64,000 nt of DNA. It comes from Gnetum montanum. Its lineage: Eukaryota; Streptophyta; Gnetopsida; Gnetales; Gnetaceae. A program made the position numbers and the translations under genes. The notes under the pieces were generated by a model. That model saw only the letters and a list, made by a program, of their open reading frames with translations. It did not search any database and was not told the DNA's origin. Shown piece by piece: positions 1-11,999 of this stretch. The DNA lies in contig MNCI01000596.1 in assembly GCA_015680685.1 (NCBI GenBank), positions 293,612-357,611 of the forward strand, written 5' to 3'. How positions within the stretch are numbered: position 1 is the stretch's first letter; every line of letters starts with the position of its first letter.

Positions 1-42
1 CTCCTTTTCTTTCTCCATTCTACCTCTACCGGAGGTTCGCGA

Positions 43-57
43 TTAGTCATGGGGGTA
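43..57 (+). promoter_or_regulatory. internal polypurine-tract-like motif of AT-1
   Basis: The motif ttagtcatgggggta is the same as the one at the 3' LTR boundary (611-623) and at 55670 in AT-4. It follows a degenerate donor-like ggaggttcg at 31-39. In the full-length elements the matching position is between pol and ORF3. Confidence 0.6.
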
Positions 58-183
58 CGGGACCTGATTTTTTTGATTTTCTCCTAGCCCCGAAATGTTT
101 AATTTTCTTCCTAACCCCTACACCTTCGGCAGTCATCCTTAATATATTCCTAGATCCATATCATCCATACCATAACCTAGCCA

Positions 184-459
184 ATGGACCTACACCAAGG
201 TATTAACTACATGATGATTCAACCACCCTTGCTAATATATGATTGTGTTGTGTGTGCAGATGGCGGACATACAGTAATGGATTGGATTTGGAGCAAACAC
301 TTGGAATGGAGCAGCATTAAAGCAGCTATGCAAGGAGCAAGATCGATGATGCGCTTACGGATGGACAACGAAGGTGCAATCTTGGTGTTGGCAATAGCAA
401 CACTCCTTTCTTTCTCTCTCTTTCTCTCAGTTGCCAACAAAGGCCTGATGTCATTGTAA
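184..459 (+). pseudogene. remnant of the third ORF region of AT-1
   Basis: A 91-codon open frame runs from 184 to 459, but I recognise no family in it. The position matching the ORF3 start of AT-4 is the ATG at 260, directly after an acceptor-like tgtgtgcag. That frame stops after five codons. The 3' half encodes a short hydrophobic run (LVLAIATLLSFSLFLSV) that may be chance. Neither the globular domain nor the coiled coil of ORF3 is present. I treat the region as a deletion derivative, not a working gene. Confidence 0.35.
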
Positions 460-610
460 TAAGGTGTTCACCCTTGTTGTCATGAACACCAGTTTTGTCA
501 AGTCTTGTAATAATGATCCATTCACATGTCATCCCATTAGTTCCATTTCCCTCAATAATTCCATACCTACCTGATATTATTGTAAGGAACTTTAGGATGA
601 GTTTTCATTC

Positions 611-623
611 AGTCATGGGGGTA
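611..623 (+). promoter_or_regulatory. polypurine tract of AT-1
   Basis: The sequence agtcatgggggta ends directly at the TG that starts the 3' LTR. This is the expected primer site for plus-strand DNA synthesis, and it is shared with the PPTs of AT-2, AT-3 and AT-4. Confidence 0.8.
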
Positions 624-1562
624 TGATGATACGCGATATCGCATGGGCCATGATATCGCGTCATCCCCTGCAATGTCACGTACGTGATATCACAGTCTGC
701 CGCCAAATCTATAAATAAAAGGCGGCACTCTCTTCATTTCTCATCATAGGCTAGAAGTAGCGAAGCTCTAGTAGTTTAATCACTCTAGAGATAGAATTTT
801 TCCATGTGCCCGCTGTAGGAGTCCCCAAGTGAATGGATCTTTATTCGAGAAGCTTTGTATCTAAACGCAAGTTGTGTACGATAATAAAGATGAGCTTTGT
901 GGATAAACCTTGCAGTGCATGGAATAGGTTTATTATATGTTATTTATTGTTTTCCTAGTAACGCGGCATGAGTACAACTTGGTTACGAGCATTGACGAAT
1001 GTGTACGGCTAACCAAGGAATCAACTACTCATCGCGATTAGATTCTCTCATCCTTATCTTCTAGAACGTGGGATGAGTATGACTTGATTATGAGCATCTA
1101 CGGATGTGTACAGCTAGTCAAGGAATCAGCTGCTCATCACACTTAGGCTAGTTAGGTGCCTCAATACGACCACTTCAAGCACGTGTGTTACGTGTGGTGA
1201 TCCCAGTAAGGATTAGCGTTTGGTAGCCACAGTTGCATAGTTCAGGGTGTGTACGGTAAGTGGGAATGGATGCTAACGCTAGTTAATTTAGACTTAGGAC
1301 ATTAGTTAGAATTAGTTAGTTTTCTCAACCCTTTGCTCTTAGCGTAGAAGACATAAAACCATAAAAGACAAAAAAAATCATATACCTCGGACTTACTTAA
1401 CCATTCATCGTGACAACAACAAGTAAGTCTGGGAAGACAACGAATGATTAACCCCAAGTGTTCCATGGGGCGTTTAGGCATTTAGTCTGCGAAGTTCGAC
1501 TGGATTGTGTGTGCTACGCTCATTTTGTATGGTTGAGTGTAGGGGTAGCTCGCCACTCATCA
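624..1562 (+). repeat. 3' LTR of AT-1 (939 bp)
   Basis: The LTR starts TGATGA and ends ACTCATCA, as do the other Athila-like LTRs in the window. A TATA box (ctataaataaaa) lies at about 709-720 and an AATAAA polyadenylation signal at 883-888. R/U5 resembles the other copies. U3 differs: instead of the usual GGCC/TCGA repeats it carries the inverted repeat CGCGATATC (632-640) / GATATCGCG (652-660) and the palindrome CACGTACGTG (677-686). The bases after it are CTTCT; the matching left target duplication is outside the window. Confidence 0.88.
961..1146 (+). repeat. tandem duplication inside the AT-1 LTR
   Basis: Two diverged copies, about 961-1040 and 1066-1145 (period near 105 bp), share the blocks atgagta, gtgtac.gct and aaggaatca. 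The other LTRs instead show three short units of about 25 bp here (accaag...gctactggg type). Confidence 0.6.
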
Positions 1563-3913
1563 CTTCTATATTTGAGGGCCAAAAGAAATGTATAAGCCAT
1601 GATAACTTATAGCTTCTTACTAACTTCCTAGTGTCGAAGAAAAGTAAGAGAATGGGTGAATGTAAACATAACTTGTTTTCTAATCCATTCAAATTAGATT
1701 TTGATGAAACAAGCTAAGATAATAATGGAATAGTTCAAGATGCTATAGATGGTGGAGGAGATAATGTGTGAGAAATAGATATTCTGCTTCTAGTGTAGAT
1801 AACACTTTCATAATAAGAAAAACATGTTTTGAATGATGATTAGGTTTATTAATGGATAAATGAAATAACAAGTTTGAAGTTGTCTACCTCATATGGTAAG
1901 TTAGATTTTTAAAATGATGTTAAAAAGAAATAGAATGATGTAAAAAATCTAATTCTAAAAATGTTTGTGTTGTAGAGATGAAAAAAAGGGATTTGTGTCA
2001 AAGATAAGAAGATGGTGGTGGTGGAATTCATAGAGGACATGAAGCAAAAGTTGAATTTGCTCTCTTTTAGAGAACATATGTATTGTAATTACATTGGAAA
2101 TTGATGCAAAGTTTGTAACAGATGAAAAATAAAAACTAACTTGACCATTTATCATAGAGATAAAAATAAAGTTGAATATAAATTAGCTCATATTCAAGAA
2201 TCTGGTAATAAACATTGATGTACTAAAGAAATATACAGCTATGGAGAAAATAAGTGCTACTCTTAACTATGTAATATGCATGGTGATATTAACATTTGAA
2301 TAAGCCAAAGTCAATGCTATACTATTGGATGCATTAGAACAAGCATAAAAGAAAGAGGCAAAGTATGACAAAGAATAAAGATGCTCTCAAGCAAGTTGAA
2401 GTTGGTAGAGGTAAAGCTTTCTAGAAGCACAATGGCTATACAAAATCCTCCAACTAAAGCCTACTAGAAGGAAAAGAGCACAACTTTGGAATTTTAGGAC
2501 ACACTCATGGAGTTGAAATGGTTAGCTCTAGTCATGATACATATCATTACAAGCCTTAAGAAATTTGTTGTAGCTTGAGAAAATTGGGGTCGAAGGCATC
2601 AAACTAATAAAATATAATATAAAAAAGAGTACCATAGGTTGTTAAAAGAAAATAAAGGTCTATTCATAGATGACATATGAGGAACTTGTTCATCCAATGA
2701 ACAAAGTTGGATGAACTATTCCAAGATTTTGCAAATAGCATGGTTTTGATAATAACATCTAAACATAGAGGAGATCCTCAAGAAGAACCTACAAAAGAGG
2801 AAAAAGAAGATGAAATCAGGCAAAAGGAACTAAAAGCTTATGAAAAATAGTAGGCCGATATGTTGACAAAGATTCCAAGCTCAGTTTTTTAAAGCTTGCA
2901 TACATCTAATTTGAGCTTGAAGGAGATTAAGAAATGATCCTTGAGATGTACAAGGATATTTAAGGTAAGATTCTATTTTAAATATATACGTTAATGATGT
3001 TATAAAAAAGTTATACCAACATATTTTGTGATTATGTCTAACAAATTGAGAAGGAATTAACCAAGATCTAAGTGAAGTAGTAATAGATCTAGTACCTATG
3101 AAAATTGATAGCAATGATGAAAAAGAGGAGTAGAGGTAAAAAACTATAGGTGAAGTAAACTGATGTGTAATATTAGTTCAAAATTTTTGAAGTGAAGCTG
3201 TAAATAATTTAGCTAAGTATAAATGAAATTAATCATATTTTGCTATAACGGTATCAATGCTAAGTATAAAGGATGCAAGGCATTATAAGTGTATGACATA
3301 AAATGTGAATCTTGTATGTAAAAAATGAACGGTGTCAATTTTGAATGGATTATAAGTGTATCTTATTGTTGTAAAGCGCTAATTTTTGTTATGACATCAC
3401 TTGTTGTTTTGACATTATATGTAAATTATATATAAGAAAAAACAAAAATCATTTTGCATTATCTTAGATATTTACTATTATAGTATGTCATAATAGCCTA
3501 AAATAATGTGAGCAATAAATATTAGAAAATTTTCAAGTTGTAGCTCTATTACGTATTACTAAACTTTGTTAGCAAATAGTAATTAATAAAACACATAACT
3601 TAAGAATCATGCATTACAAGGTTACATGTGATGTCAGAGAAAAGTAAATTAGTAACATATGATGAAGTTAAAAAAAATTATTCTAATAGGTACTAGTTGA
3701 TGTCCACTATTTAAAATAGTAGAAATAATAAGCAAATTAGTTGCTATTATAATGTTAAAAATGGCAAACTAGAAGAGAGAAAGATTACTTATGCATCTGA
3801 TAAAGTTTGACCAATAATAACCTTGTAATTAGTAGCATAAGAAGGATAATGTTGGGGCTATATTATTAAGGAAAAAATATTGAGCTCACCAAAGCCTACG
3901 ATAGTAACCTTGA
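1563..3913. other. AT-rich flank with no confident gene
   Basis: I see no open frame above 80 codons and no convincing domain. On the + strand a short frame near 2853-2890 encodes ADMLTKIPSS, followed by a purine-rich stretch. This resembles the end of a Ty1/copia RNase H domain, but upstream frames give no support. The last five bases (3909-3913, CTTGA) are the left target duplication of the solo LTR that follows. Confidence 0.4.
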
Positions 3914-4778
3914 TGATGAGTGGCAAGATATCCCTATGCCCAACCATACGAATCACTAAGGTGTTACACACAATCTGGTCAAATTCTGTGGACCTATAGT
4001 TATCTCATACACTAGTTCCTCTAGAAAGTGAAATGGTGTTAAGAATGTTCGTTGTCTTCTAAACTACACTTGTGAGGCTCAAGGGTATGGTTTAAGTGTA
4101 ATTGAGGTGTATTAATTTTTTATCATTTTATATTTTATGGATGTAATCACCTATAATAAGAATAAAGGGTAGAGTAGATTGAAAAATAATGTCTATTATC
4201 TATCTAACCTAACACAAGTAGCCATCCCACTTTCCTGAACACATCATAAACACATATAGCATTGTTGGGCTACCAAACGTTAAGCGTTCTTGGGTTATCA
4301 AGTACTATATGAATGCTTGAAGTCATCGTGTTTGTGTTCATTAATTTCTGAAAATAAATTACTTAATCAAATGCATTAAAGTAAAGAACAAGAAAGTAAA
4401 TTGAAATAAGGAAAATATTAAGCTATTCTCAATGTTGCAAGGATTTTCAAAAGAGTTCATTTTATTCTTGTCACACTACTGCACTTAGGTACATTAGTGC
4501 TCAAACAAAGAACTGTACACACTTTGGACTGCTTTGTGGGCACTTAAAAAATATTCTAACTCTAAGGGAAATAAATTGCAAGAGCTTTGCTACCTTGCTT
4601 GAAAACTAAAACTAAAACTATTCAAAAACTAACTCAAAACAAGAGCCTAAGCACAGTATTTATAGACTTGGGAAACATATCCCGACGTTTGATATCAGAT
4701 GTTGGATCTAGGCATCGACGTCGCATACATGACGTCGTGGCCCCAATGTCGCAACCAACACAAAATGGTGATTCATCA
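3914..4778 (-). repeat. solo LTR of the Athila-like family (865 bp)
   Basis: In + orientation it begins tgatgagtggc and ends attcatca, matching the reverse-oriented LTRs at 17894 and 32025. It carries a TATA-like tatttatagac near 4659-4669 (reverse: gtctataaata) and GACGTC-rich U3 repeats near 4715-4740. Perfect 5-bp target duplications CTTGA flank it at 3909-3913 and 4779-4783, with no PPT, PBS or internal sequence beside it. This is the signature of LTR-LTR recombination removing the interior. Confidence 0.85.
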
Positions 4779-4783
4779 CTTGA

Positions 4784-5250
4784 TGTCAAGGTTAGACTTA
4801 ATAACCAAATCAATCAATCTTCCATGATAGCAAGATCAAAAGCTTTGGGTTAGGAGTTGATAATGACAAAGGGTGAAGGAGCTATAGACTTGGCTACAAG
4901 CTTAACAATAGCACTTTTAGGCTTCTGGTTAAGTAGGAATGGTTGAGTTTTATGATCCAAGCAAAAAACACTTGGAACATGGGTAACAACAAGAATGACT
5001 ACCTCATGGTCATGAAATGGAAAGAGGATTTTTTTTTTCATGAATAGAAAATGAAATAACATGATTTTGTGCTAACCAAGGGGATCCAAGTATATCATTC
5101 AACCTAGGGCATTCATGTATGATCATGAAGAAGAACTCAAACTATATGAAATCTCATATAATAAATGATAACATGATGAAACCCATGAATTCAACTCTAG
5201 TACCATTAAAAGAAACCAATTTAGTATATGTTTCATTCCAAGTTACCTAG
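4784..5250 (-). pseudogene. Tat-type retrotransposon protease fragment
   Basis: Reading the - strand across about 5240-4990 gives a broken frame with LNDILGSPWLAQNHVISF, followed by SIHEK. It parallels FNLILGRPWLAQLQVVSS in the second copy at 42.1-42.5 kb. That block follows the aspartic protease active site in Tat-lineage polyproteins. Stops and frameshifts interrupt it, and the active-site DxG part is not recognisable. It lies downstream of the gag fragment at 6.3-7.9 kb in the correct order. Confidence 0.6.
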
Positions 5251-6300
5251 TCATGAAGGCTAAAATGCTTGATAGTAATCCATGTGATCACATTTAACCT
5301 AGTTTTATCATGAACATGTATGAGTGTAATTACTGCATCTAATTCAATCTTGGTAATTATGTATGTAGCTAGTGGATATATTTTCCTAGTCTTTAAGTCT
5401 CTTTTTCTATTCTCACCATGAAATTTTAGACAATTTGATCCACAGTGCAAAATTTGAAGTAATGAAGAGATAGCTTCAATTTGATCATGGATGTTACTTG
5501 AGACTATGATCTTTTTGAGAACATCATAAAGAGTTATCTAATGCTCTTTGGAAGTAGTATTAAGATCATACAAAGGGAGATTAGTTCCCTTAGAATAGAT
5601 AATAGTAGTTATTTATTGCAAAGCTTTGTTCTCAACCACTTGAGATGTTTGTAAAGTAGGTGCCATTACAATAGGCTATATAAGATTGAATGTGGAAGTT
5701 AAACTATTTGAAGTAGTAGACTCCTAATATTGCTAAAAAAATAACCTTCTGTTATGGTTTAGAATATTTATTTGATGTGTCTAATGCATTTCCCTTTCCT
5801 TTATCTTGTTAAGCTTCATTTTTATGATAATTTCAAGTAAGAACTCTCACTTATAAAGATGGGAATGGTTGAATAAAAAGTTGTGAAGTTTACTACAAGG
5901 ATGTAGGTTAGGGTTTGGAAGTATAGTATGGAAATGAATGTGAATAAGATGGAAAAATAGTAGGAACTGAATAGTTAAACATAGGTTTCAGTCCATATGA
6001 TTAGAAAGCAAGAGAATAATGATGAGATACAAGATTCATGTTATGAGGCTTTGTAAATGAAGGGAAAGATGGATGAGGGTGTGTGAATGTTGCCTAATCA
6101 AAAAAGTTAATGTAGTAAGATTCTTATGAAGAGTGGAAAGATGGTTGAGAAACATTTATGTGGTTAGACCAATGAATCACATAGGACCTCTTAGGGAATT
6201 TAGATGATAAAGATCATTTCCTATGGTATATAATTAGAACAATGAATAACATATGATTCCTTTGCTAGAAAATATTGGAAAATTCTTTCTGGATAATAAG
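5251..6300 (-). other. degenerate gag-protease linker
   Basis: No open frame of note. By position this is the gag to protease linker of the truncated Tat-type element; I cannot align it residue by residue. Confidence 0.3.
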
Positions 6301-7950
6301 CAAAAATAAGATTCATGGTTCCTCAAGGATCTTGAAAGATATCAAGTTTTTAATTATCTAGATGCATTGTCAAAGACTCATTTTCAATGACTATCTTACC
6401 TTTGTCATTGATATCTTGAATGTCATCCTTTAGGTTCATACAATTGTATGTATCATGCCCAATAGTTTCATGGTGATAAAAATAATTTCTATAATCATAC
6501 CACTTAAGCATTCTAGAATCTCTTTCGTGCCTCTAAGAAAGATCCATAGCTATTAATTGCATGTGATGATTTATATCTTGGTTTGATCAGACACCTACTT
6601 CTTTCTTAAATTTCCATCTCTGAGAAGGTTATTCAGGAGTATAGAATGCCTCATGGGTATTTTGGTGTACTAATTTTTGTTCCTTGGAGGTCTATGTTGC
6701 TGAATTGAGAAAGATGTAGGAGGAGGAGGAGCATTGCTCTACTTCTTTGAAACAAAAGGAACACTTTGAAAGCTTGATCATCCTTTCTCCTATGTATCTA
6801 CTTTGCTAGCCTTATTTTAGATTGTCAATATTTCTTAATCATCACATTGAATGGAAGCTTTCTCAATGCATCTAGCAATTAGAAAATTAATATTCAATGA
6901 ATGAGACTTGGAATAGACCATTATTGTTTAAGTTTAATTAATCAAAATTGCATCAAAGAAGCCCAAAAATCAACATTCCTCCTAGTGATTAGACAAATTT
7001 GTAGACAAACTTGTCAATAAGCTTATTGATAGCTTGCTTGGTATCCAAAAAATACATGACACTCCTACTTTGTAGTACATTAAACATAAAATAGTTAATA
7101 AATGTAGCTAATAGCTATTCTAAAGAAGAAATAGAGACATTTTCCAAAGACCTATGCCATTCAAGTGCTTTTTTGAAAGTGAATTGGAAAATCATTGATG
7201 CATAATATATGAATAAGGAGTAAGAAGCATGTATTCATTCCTTAATGTAACAACATGATTCATGGAATCTCCTGTTTCTCCATTGTACTTAGTAAATATT
7301 GGCAATGATACTCCTTTCGGTAGGATAGGAATAGACATTGATGAACTAATAGGATAATTTAGAATTTGATCCTTAAAATTGGTGATCTACCTTACATGAT
7401 CAAGTTCTTTGTTTTCTTGTCTTCATTGCTTTGAAGGCAAGACACCATATTGTTAATAATATTAGAAACTATGGATCAATACCAAGAAAATTTGCTATAA
7501 ATTAACATGTAGTTGTAGCCTAAATGAATTATTAATGCATAGTAGGTCCATATGTTGCTGGGATAGGAATTCCAAGTGAGATATAATGGGAATGTTATGA
7601 GAAAGTGGGCTATGTATAATTGGACTAATATGCATGAAATAAAGGAGTAGTAATAAGTGAAGGAATTGGAATATATGAAAATGAAGGAACAATCAACTAT
7701 GGATTGGGAATAGATTAAGATAACCCAAGAAATGGGTTAGAAGTTTGGAATAAATAATGTGGATTAGTGGCATTATTAGGAGTAAAAAGATTATAGAGCA
7801 TGAGTCCAGAGCTAGCTAGAGTGCTAACATTTGGCTAACTCATGCCCAAGGGTAAGGGATTTGATAATAAAGTACATGCAATAGTGACATGACTATTATG
7901 CATATGATAGGACAAATATTTGAATTTATTATGACTTCAACATGTTTTTC
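6301..7950 (-). pseudogene. Tat-type gag fragment
   Basis: The - strand carries broken gag. Around 7150-7000 it reads ALEWHRSLENVSI and, further on, ATFINYFMFN and MYFLDTKQ, matching the capsid core of Tat gag (..RWFHSL..., ...F...FMFN). Around 6480-6400 it reads GHDTYNCMNLKDDIQDI, the GHDT..C..LK degenerate zinc knuckle typical of the lineage. The N-terminal part is cut at about 7950, where the Tat outer-element LTR begins. The distance from knuckle to LTR is about 1.5 kb here against about 3.1 kb in the other copy. ACCAT at 7951-7955 is that element's left target duplication, so the gag was probably interrupted by its insertion. Confidence 0.65.
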
Positions 7951-7955
7951 ACCAT

Positions 7956-9112
7956 TGTTACACTAGAAAAATTTAATGCTAGAAAGTTGAAGAACTTTGG
8001 TGGATAGTTTAACCTTAGATCCCAAAGGCCTTCGAGAAAGAGGATCCAAGGCACCTTGGATAGTCTGGCTAATCACCCAGGGACTTAGAAAGTGTAAACA
8101 GTTGCAATTAAATTAAATAAAAAATGTATATTTAACCTAAAAGAAAGCATGAAAATTAACTTGAAGTAAACTTGCACAAACAAATGAACCATAAATTTTA
8201 TTGAAAAAATAAATTTTTTGATAGAATAGAGTTCAAATAAGTATAAGTATGTGCCTAGGTGCACAAGGAGTCACCCAAATGAAATCTTGAAGTCTATTGA
8301 AACTAGCAAGTTGTGTTATATAGTTAGTTGTATGATCCAAGTGCTTCCAAGCTTCAATTTTTGAAACTCCTTGTTGGTTCTTGGGCTCAGATTTGCTGCA
8401 TTGGTTGACCAAACTATGGATATTTCCTTAACTTTTTACTACTATGAAATTTTTCTAAGAGTCTCTAATGCTTGATTTCCAATTACCAAAAATACTATTC
8501 TATGTGATAAAATTTTGTTTTTATAGGCCATATTATTGTTGATTTGGAGTTGCAAATTTCTTCCACAAGTACTAACAAATTGATGTAATTTGCAAGTGTG
8601 ACAGGCCATCCATTCTAGCATATTTTTCTATTTACGGTAAGTTTGATGTAGAAAGGCCATAAAAATACTTTGAATGCTATAAAATGTAAGTTTTCTTTGA
8701 AAAATATGTTGCCTTCACCAAAACTATGATAGCCTTGAAAAGATAAGTTGGGTTCGATGAAAACTACATAGGCCTTGCTATGAAAATGAAAGCCCAATAA
8801 TTCCTATGTTGGCTGCAGGTGGTTCCAACATATTTTTTGCTTTGACCAACATAAAACCCATGAAAGACCCAAATTTGGAAATTCCCAAGGCATTTTTAGC
8901 CTTCCCAAGCCCAAATATACACATGACATAAACTTTTCCACTTGGAAAGTGAGGCACCAACAATTTATGAGGCATTTTTTAACCTCAACAAGCTAAAGAA
9001 TGCAAGATTGTATCTTGTAAACTACAAACCTTTCATTTTACAATAAAATTAAGCCTAAAGTTTAATGATGAAGATTATAGGTTGCAACATGAATTTTCTT
9101 AGTGGTTTTTCA
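7956..9112 (-). repeat. 3' LTR of the Tat/Ogre-like element (1157 bp)
   Basis: It aligns with the split copy at 46769-46864 / 60020-61053 from tgttacact (left) to ttagtggtttttca (right). Landmarks are aagaggatccaaggcacc (8036-8053), agcatgaaaattaacttgaa and gtgcctaggtgcacaaggag. It reads across the exact site where AT-4 interrupts the other copy, so it preserves the empty site. Ends are TG...CA. Confidence 0.8.
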
Positions 9113-9135
9113 TTGGTTTCTCTTTGTTGATGTTT
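9113..9135 (-). promoter_or_regulatory. candidate polypurine tract of the Tat element
   Basis: On the - strand, aacaaagagaaaccaa abuts the LTR boundary at 9112. It is purine-rich and in the right place, but not a strong match to any PPT I know. Confidence 0.4.
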
Positions 9136-10191
9136 TAAGGATTGACCTAAGAGACATTGACAAAGAATGCAAAACACCACCATAGGTCCATCATTGATGT
9201 TTCCTCTCTGTGCTTGATTTAGTAGTTATCGAACCATGTTGAAGAGTGCTTGTGCTGATTAGATAAGCTTATGGTGAGATGACATAGGATAAAGACTATA
9301 TTTGGGTACAAGAAAATGGTCTTAGGGGTTAACATTAACTTCCAAATGTTGACATTATGGTTATGGTATGGTAGTGGCATGCTCATTGATTGGTGTAGTC
9401 TTTGCACCTTGTGGTTTGAAGTGTTAGTCACTTGGTAATGTTTTTAAGGAACCAACAATCCACTCCAAGGCTTCTTTGATTGTTAGGATCCTCCCTTTGT
9501 ATGTTTTGAGTCATTGATTTCTATTTTTGGCTTCATTGGTCTCATATATTTCTTGGTAATTTGCTTCATCCTGATCTCTTTTTTTGCAGGGTGAAACCTT
9601 CATTGGGTTTCATCATCAAGGAAAAATTTAATTTGGTTTTTTCACTAAATGAGATATGTTAAATCTAACAAACTTGACAATGGAGTATTATAAAGGAGAT
9701 ATCACATGATCATAGTGCATGCATGTCAAACATGGGTCATCATTATTGCTTAGTGTAAGAGAGGTTATAATTATGCTACGAGGTTGTGGCTCAAGAGGGA
9801 TAATAGAAGTGATGTGCAATAAGCACTCTTGGTACAACAAGATAAGCTCACCAAATCTTATGCATCAAGGTCACATGGTAACTTGCTTCCATAATGAGTT
9901 GCACATTCATGATGACTTCAAGCTTTGTCTTACAAGAAAAACATGTTCTTACAAAATAATGTATAGCACCACATGGATAGCTAGCAAACTATGCCACCAT
10001 CAGTTGTTATCGTTACAATCATAGAGAGATCTGTGTAATGTGTGTTCGATTTACAAATTTTTGTAGTTCATTTATTATTCCAAATAGAGAGAAATAGAGA
10101 GAGATAGGTAGGGATCATGTAGGCTCACTTGTTATTAGTTGTAAAGGCTACTGATGTTAGCTATTGGTTTGTACCTATAAAGAAGATCATG
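9136..10191 (-). other. 3' untranslated region of the Tat element
   Basis: This lies between the integrase stop and the 3' LTR. A 101-codon frame on the + strand (9719-10024) has no recognisable domain and I take it as chance. Confidence 0.4.
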
Positions 10192-11290
10192 TTAGATGTA
10201 ATAAGGCTTGAGATAGGAATGGTTGACTAGGTTTGCTAATTGAATCCCATCCATGTATTCCACTCTGAAGGCTCCATTATCGTAGGCTTTGGTGGCTAGG
10301 AAAGGCCCCTCCCAGTTAGTTAAGAACTTATTCACATGTTCATGAATAGCCTTGAGGACTAGGTATCCTTCCTTGAATTTTCATTTATTCAGGTCATGGC
10401 GATGTTGTTGCTTCTACCTCTCTTGGTATCATTCAATGTGAGCAAGCATTTGTGTTTGTTACTCTTCTACTAAATCATGATTGATGGTATGCAAATCTTT
10501 GTTTTATTCATCATTGATGAAGTTTGATAGAATAACTCTAAGAAATGGAACCTACAATTCAAGAGGCAAAATAGCTTCAAATTCATAAGCCAAGCTATAT
10601 GGGATGACACTAGTTGTAGTTTAATAGGTCCATAGTGTGTGGACAAGCCACTCATGCCACTTGCATTTGCTATTGTTTAGCATCTTTTAAAGCAAGTTTA
10701 TGATGGCATTGGTGCTAGCTTTAGCTTGTCCATTGGCTTGAGAATAGTACAATGATGAAAAGTAATGTTTAATGCCTACATCTTGACAAAAAGATTGCAT
10801 TTCTTGGCTACTCAACTATGGTCCATTATCTATGACTATGGTTAAAGGTACGCCAAAATGGACCATTTTGTTATCTAGTATGAATCTATAGACTTGTTCA
10901 GACATTGTTTTTCTTAGGGGAATAGCTTCAAACCACTTTTTAAAATATTCAATTGAAGTGATGATAAAGCTATGCCCTATGGAAGAATTAGGCATTATAG
11001 GTTCAATAATATCAAGTTCCCATTGTTGCAATGACAAAGTTATCTAAGTAGTATGTAACTTAGTTGATGGAACATGCATTAGGTTGCCATGTTGTTGACA
11101 TGTATCACAAGTTTCAACCTTCTACAAGCAGTCACTTTCCATAGAGGGCTAATAATATCATAGTCAGTCATGACTCTAGGTCCTATATGTCCTCCACATA
11201 TACCTTCATGAACTTGCTCAAGGATAATGCAAGCTTCAGCTTTGCCTAGGCACACTAATAATATACCATCATAAGGTTGTTAAAATAATG
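10192..11290 (-). pseudogene. Tat-type integrase
   Basis: On the - strand, in order: an HHCC-like region (HEGICGGHIGPRV, then CDTCQQHGN in a neighbouring frame), the catalytic core starting WELDIIEPIMP with GHSFIITSIEYFKKW, then FGVPLTIVIDNGP (second Asp kept), then QANGQAKAST where QAEAS is expected, so the third acidic residue reads Lys. The C-terminal part is recognisable as NWEGPFLATKAY, ending KPYYI and a TAA at 10192-10194. The domain inserts cDNA into host DNA. Stops, a frameshift and the lost Glu make it inactive. Confidence 0.82.
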
Positions 11291-11559
11291 CATTATCATC
11301 TATAATGACATACTTTTTTGATCTCTTACGTATAACGTTCTTTGAGAAGTAGTCAAGCCCTATGGAACTTTACCATGCATTAGGCAAAACTTAATATCAT
11401 CATGCCACTCTATTTGAGGAGTGGCATTAATAGTGGATATGGAGGTGCTTTTAGTGTTGTACATAATAGGAATAACATAATTGATGATTAAGGATGGTAA
11501 CTTTCTAAACACATTGGGCATCAGACTTAGGGGTAATATTGCAATGGCATTAACTAAGG

Positions 11560-11990
11560 TGTTCTCGGTTCTGGTATATGTTGGATACCAATGTCTATAA
11601 ATTGTTACATTAGCTTCTTACCTAGGTCACAATATGGTTGCAAATGTTTGGCTTTATAGGCATAAACCTTAGTTACCTAGTTGACCACAACTTGTGAATC
11701 ACCTTTGATCATTAAGCATTTCATTCCTTGGTCATGAGCTATCATCATTCCCTTGATTAACCCTTCTTCCTTTGCCATATTGTTGGTACATGGGAGTTAA
11801 AAATAACATGTGAAGGATTGGATTACACTAGAAGGTGATGTTATTATGGTAAAAGCATTGGCCGCATGGACAGTTGAAGCTCTCTCAAAGTGCATGATTG
11901 CCTCATAGCCCTTGAGAACCTCATTGACGAGGTTGACATGCTCATCAGGGAACTCAAGATCTATGACTGCATGGTTGTCCATTGGACAAA
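11560..11990 (-). pseudogene. second, archaeal-type RNase H (aRNH) of the Tat pol
   Basis: After DLEFPDEHVNLVNEV the - strand encodes a degraded RNase H fold with PCTNNMAKEEGLIKGM and the strand GMKCLMIKGDSQVVVN. The block TNNxAEYEAL...GD.Q.VV is the hallmark of the additional RNase H that Tat-lineage elements carry between the ordinary RNase H and integrase. Here the AEYEAL Glu motif is altered to AKEEGL. This domain is the main reason for calling the element Tat/Ogre-like and not Athila-like. Confidence 0.75.
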
Positions 11991-11999
11991 CTATGAATT

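Larger units (their letters stand above)
1..1562 (+). mobile_element. AT-1, 3' end of an Athila-like LTR retrotransposon (partial)
   Basis: This is the right-hand end of a + strand element; its gag-pol part lies outside the window. It holds an internal purine-rich motif (43-57), a shrunken third-ORF region (about 260-460), a 3' untranslated tail, the polypurine tract (611-623) and the 3' LTR (624-1562). The tail and PPT match those of the full-length element at 46865-60019: compare the stretch around 590-623 with 59045-59089. The distance from the internal motif to the LTR is about 570 bp here against about 3.4 kb in AT-4, so most of ORF3 is missing. The sequence keeps more CpG than the other copies, so it may be younger or have been methylated less; this is inference. 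Confidence 0.8.

Noticed and set aside
4850-5062. 70-codon - strand frame starting MLFHFLFMKKK as a host peptide
   Set aside because: It is a shifted frame of the Tat protease remnant; the protease block is visible in the neighbouring frame.
9719-10024. 101-codon + strand open frame
   Set aside because: It lies in the Tat 3' untranslated region opposite pol, has no domain and biased low-complexity content. Chance frame.
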